Of a stretch of 64,000 nucleotides of DNA, positions 60,549 to 64,000 are shown in pieces; the stretch's first letter is position 1; each line of letters starts with the position of its first letter. The position numbers were made by a program, and so were the translations under genes. The stretch covers positions 3,286,001 to 3,350,000 of the forward strand of contig JAJQJQ010000004.1 in NCBI GenBank assembly GCA_028622995.1. Direction: 5' to 3'. The notes under the pieces are model-generated. The model was not told the origin of the DNA, did not search any database, and was given only the letters and a program-made list of their open reading frames with translations. Source of the stretch: Panagrolaimus kolymaensis (lineage: Eukaryota > Nematoda > Chromadorea > Rhabditida > Panagrolaimidae).

Positions 60549-60663
60549 AATTTCACCGTTAAATGCTTGCAAACAAACGCAGAATGAAAAACTTTCGTTT
60601 TTCGTTTGCAAGGTTGATGTCGAAAAAGGCTGCTCGCCTTTTCGTTTCGAGAAAAATGCAATT
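60549..60663 (-). repeat. Split direct repeat A1 (115 bp), outer 5' end
   Basis: It matches 50726-50840 over 115 bp by eye and marks the 5' terminus of the retrotransposon, ending in the AATT core at 60660-60663. Confidence 0.95.
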
Positions 60664-62700
60664 ACATTCCTTTTTACTTTGTAATAACTTGTCCATGTTC
60701 CTTGTTAACTTTTTAAAACACCTGTTTTTGAGATCAAAAAACTTGCGTCACTTTTCAAAAATATATTTTGAAGTGTCACATTTTGCTTTGACACTTTTTT
60801 TGTTTTTGTTATCCGGTGATCATCTTCATCTCAGGCATTTTTTTTTTGTCAAAAGAGATTTAGAATAATCTTTCAAAGGTATTTTTTTACTTATAAAATT
60901 ATTAATTTTTGTGATTATTGGTTCTCTTTATTTCTTAATGACCCTTGGTTGATTACTGACTTCTTTTATCTCATTTTTTGGAAGGATTTAAAAAAAAGTG
61001 GAAGAGGAAAAATAATTATACCAAAGCATAGTGAATAAAAAAGTAGGTGGGTGTTTGTATGCATACGTTGCTGAATAATTATATGTATTTAAAACGTTTT
61101 AGCGGCTGCTGCTCTTATGAGTTTATAAAGTTAGTAAAATGGTTCGAAAATGGGTTTCCTTAAAACTGAGAAATTGTTTTTCTTTCATTAACATAATTTT
61201 AAGCACTCATTCTTTTATAATATCAACTCTATTAACTTTTGTTATTAAGTAAATTCAAAAGAGTTATTTTTTTAAAGTACGAAAAATAAAAAATCCATTC
61301 ATATTTTTTGTAGCTTCAATCTTCGCTTTTTCCTTATTTTTTTCTTTTCAAAAGCCCCCAAAATGACCTTTTAAAGTTCAACGACATTTTGAAAAAATAG
61401 GACATTGAGTAAGCTATCAACTGTGACCACCATTACTATTACTCCCTCCCATTGAAGTTTCCAATATTAAACGTTTTAAATTGCGGAAACTAAATATGTA
61501 ATGCGTTTGGTGTTATTTTCAATTTGCACTTATTTTAAAGAAACAAATAAACTCTAACTTCTATTTTCTTTACTCAAGAATTTTGTATCGATATCTTTTT
61601 TGGGGAAAAATAAAAAAGGGATATTGGTGTTTCACCTGCATTTAAGTTCTTGGACAATGAGTATTTTTTTAACGCTAAAAGCTATCGTCGATAATTTGTA
61701 ACTCACCATAACGACGAAAACGTAAAACTGATTTTATTCCATTTTTTAGAAAATTTAAAGTCAAATTTTTTGGAAATTTGTAAGTCACGTTATTTGTTTT
61801 TTTCTAACCGCTTTTGAACATCATCAATTCCAAAGCCTCTCTTTTTTATCCTTGCAAAGCATACATAAATAAATACATGCATAAAAAAGAATGAGAGAAA
61901 AGGTGCCAATGACGGCTTCTCTTTTTTTGAAGGTTTAATGTTAATGCATTGTTTTGACGTGAAAATCCATTCTCAACAACACCAACAAAATAAAAAAAAC
62001 GATATGCTCTGGAATTTATAAAAAAAATCGAAGGGAAGAACAAATATGTCATGACATAATATAATGTGGATGCGGAGCTTCTTCGTCTAAAGGTTTTGGT
62101 TTTTGAAAACATCCGATGATTTGGGCTTTCTTTTGGATAACAATCCACCCAAAATTATTATTATTCAAATAAAAAATGAAGCTTCTTCATTTCTTGGTTT
62201 TAATTTTGCTTCCTCATTGCTACTTGTCCTTTCTTCTTCTTTCACCAATTTCCAACATTTTTACCTTTTTCTTTTTAACAATTTCCTTTTTATCTTTTCC
62301 AAATCCCTAAGGAATTCTAAAAGAATTTCATCTTACAGACAATTCTTTTTTAATTGATTTACTGCATTTTTTTTCTCTTCAATATAATATTTGTTTTCTT
62401 TTTTTGTTACAAAGACCGTCCTCGAGTGTATGCGTGCATTTCTATCGTATCTTATCCTTTCATCCAATTTCGAGACTCTATTATCAAAGAAATAAAAAAG
62501 ACACTCAGATATTGGAGTTCTAAAATAAATTTAATTTTTTTAGGCAAGTAAAAAAAGAAATACTCAAAGGCACAACATACATATATTTATTGAACTATCT
62601 CAAAATAAATTAGTATCGCCGCGCTTGTTGCAAACAAATTCTTTCTTTCTTCAATACCACTTAAGAAATTTTTTTGTTGTTGAAAAAAAGCCAAACAAAC
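60664..62700. other. Intergenic region before the GPCR gene
   Basis: About 2 kb of T/A-tract sequence. Only short frames occur and none is supported. The stretch nearest 62700 should contain the receptor promoter. Confidence 0.55.
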
Positions 62701-64000
62701 ATGTCAGCTTTGGGTTTATCAGAAGGTAGTGAATTTGCGATGGACCAAGCGGTTGAAGAATATTTTACTGAAGAATGTCAATATATTGTAAGTTTAGGGT
62801 GCTTTGAAGGTGCCAATAAGTGATTATTAGAAACGTAGTTAAAAACGAACATTTCGAGATAGCTCAGACATGAAATTGTTTGAATTCAAGATCAAGTAAA
62901 AACTTCATGTTTCAGGGAACGGATTATCTTCACATAAAAATTTATCTCATTGGAGTGCTTGGAACTGCGATAGCATTATTTAATATAATATTTAATTCAT
63001 TTTTCACCCTTGTTTTTACAACTAATAAACAACTCAGACTTTCACCATTATATTATTTTGGTATTCTCGCAATTTTAGATATTCTTTTAGCCATTAATTA
63101 TATTCTTTTAATGTCTGTTCCTGTAAACAAGCTTTTTAATCCAACCATAAAATGAACATTTAAAAAAACTTTTTATTTTAGGTTTACATGGATCAGTTTC
63201 AACAATTATGGCTTTATCATGTTTTCCTAAATTATCTAGTACCTATGATGACTGCATCCAATTGTGCTATGTTTGCATCAATGTTACTCATTTTTATGGC
63301 AACTTTGGAAAGGCTTTTACGAACTTTTCATTCTGAAAAATTAGCTGTTCTTCGAAAGTATGAATCTTTATCTTGCAAAAAAAAAAAAACACTTCTCTTA
63401 TCCTAAAAATTTGTTTTGAACATTGAAAAAAAAAAAAAAAGCAGAACACTTGAAGCTTTATTATTGTTGTTGTTTCAGATTTCTCGAAAGATGTCGACCT
63501 CAAGTTTGTTTTTGTTGCATCGCTGTAGCATTCTTATACAAACTTTGCACTTATTTTGAATTACATTATGTTGAAAATGTTAATTGTACTGATTGGGCAC
63601 AATATGAAATTCGAGCAACTTCATTATCCATGAATGAAAATTATAGGTAAAAAAGCAAATAAAGCAAAAGTAATAAAATTTTAAAAACAATAAAATTATA
63701 TTACAGATTTTGGTGGATGTTTGTTATGAGAAACCTTGTTGATCGAATTATTCCCTTTTTCATCCTCGTCTTAATTAACTTTCTAATTATTCGAACATTA
63801 AAACGTGAACATCAAAGATTCTCCGTGAATGAACATCGATTAATGAGTGTTAGCGATGTGAATAATAAAAAAATTCTTCGAGTAAATAATTTTTAAATAA
63901 AGCCTTCTAAAAAAGTGATAAAAAATTTTTAGGATGCAACTCGAGCTTTGATTGCTCTAGTTTCGCTTTATTTAATGTCCCAAACTTTACAAGTATTTAC
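62701..64000 (+). CDS. Class A (rhodopsin-type) G-protein-coupled receptor, 5' part
   Basis: Six exons within the window: 62701-62787, 62916-63122, 63182-63357, 63479-63646, 63707-63881, 63933-beyond 64000. The extracellular N-terminus is short and acidic. TM1 (YLIGVLGTAIALFNIIFNSF) is followed by NKQLRLSPLYYFGILAILDI (loop and TM2 with the conserved LAxxD), TM3 ending in ERLLRTF (the DRY position), TM4 (CFCCIAVAFLYKL), an extracellular loop with a Cys (NVNCTDWAQYE), TM5 (IIPFFILVLINFLIIRTL) and the start of TM6 (DATRALIALVSLYLMSQTLQ). This pattern fits nematode neuropeptide receptors such as the FMRFamide-type groups (frpr/dmsr), but the ligand is unknown. TM7 lies outside the window. Confidence 0.85.

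Larger units (their letters stand above)
49272..60663 (-). mobile_element. PAT-like tyrosine-recombinase retrotransposon, interrupted by a DNA transposon
   Basis: The minus-strand order is: repeat A1 (60549-60663), gag (59648-60490), pol with reverse transcriptase and RNase H (59904 down to 51087, split by an insert), repeat B1 (50837-50988) joined to A2 (50726-50840), a tyrosine recombinase (49500-50473), and B2 (49272-49423). This is the split direct repeat arrangement of PAT elements, which integrate a circular copy by recombinase and have no integrase or target duplication. The A copies read as identical over 115 bp and the B copies over 152 bp. A shared AATT core sits at both outer ends and at the internal B1/A2 overlap. 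Without the insert and one TTCTT copy the element would be about 4.77 kb. All domains keep their catalytic residues, so the copy is young. Confidence 0.9.

Noticed and set aside
1..64000. CRISPR arrays, rRNA, tRNA, bacterial operons or viral genomes
   Set aside because: None was recognised: no regularly spaced repeats, no cloverleaf with B-box, and the genes are spliced animal genes. The only reverse transcriptase belongs to the PAT-like element, and I see no envelope gene.

Overview
The window looks like nuclear DNA from a free-living or plant/insect-associated nematode of the Rhabditida, not a bacterium or virus. Evidence: strongly AT-rich DNA, genes cut by many introns of about 45-60 bp with TTTTCAG or TTTTTAG acceptors, acceptor-like sites immediately before several ATGs (typical of spliced-leader trans-splicing), close same-strand genes with 200-600 bp spacers, and a PAT-type retroelement, a class first described from the nematode Panagrellus. 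I assembled the exon models by hand from splice consensus and reading phase; none has been checked against transcripts.

Layout. 1-6.6 kb: the 3' end of an unknown gene, a short SRP68 gene lacking its central region, a secreted Gly/Pro-rich protein, a minus-strand EGF/transmembrane protein and a small RING-type protein. 6.6-17.9 kb: an 11 kb T/A-rich stretch with no supportable gene. 17.9-23.6 kb: an unrecognised, disordered Ser/Pro-rich protein with unusually long introns, one of them GC-AG. 25.9-34.7 kb: a same-strand cluster (YIF1, an AGPAT acyltransferase, a Myb-type TTF1/Reb1-like protein, the diflavin reductase NDOR1, the tail-anchor insertase subunit GET1/WRB) whose spacing and acceptors suggest operon-like expression. 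YIF1, AGPAT and GET1 serve the early secretory membrane system, and SRP68 at the left end serves ER targeting. 35.5-44.8 kb: a WIPI/ATG-18 autophagy propeller with an altered FRRG motif, a four-MBT + SLED + SAM Polycomb-type (SFMBT-like) protein, and a REXO5/REX1-like RNA exonuclease. 62.7-64 kb: the 5' part of a class A GPCR gene.

The most striking part is 49,272-60,663. It is a PAT-like tyrosine-recombinase retrotransposon on the minus strand (gag, RT/RNase H, recombinase) with 115-bp and 152-bp split direct repeats that read as identical between copies and share a 4-bp AATT core. Its pol gene is interrupted by a 6,617-bp DNA transposon (52,268-58,884) with CACTCACA termini and a 5-bp target duplication TTCTT. 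That transposon carries two apparently intact multi-exon genes, an 824-residue transposase with two C2H2 fingers and a 626-residue partner I do not recognise. It also has terminal TGGAC repeats, four ATATTSGCGG motifs and a large excess of CCWWGG hexamers. The combination of ends, target duplication and protein type fits no superfamily I can name with confidence, so this is the best candidate for something undescribed.
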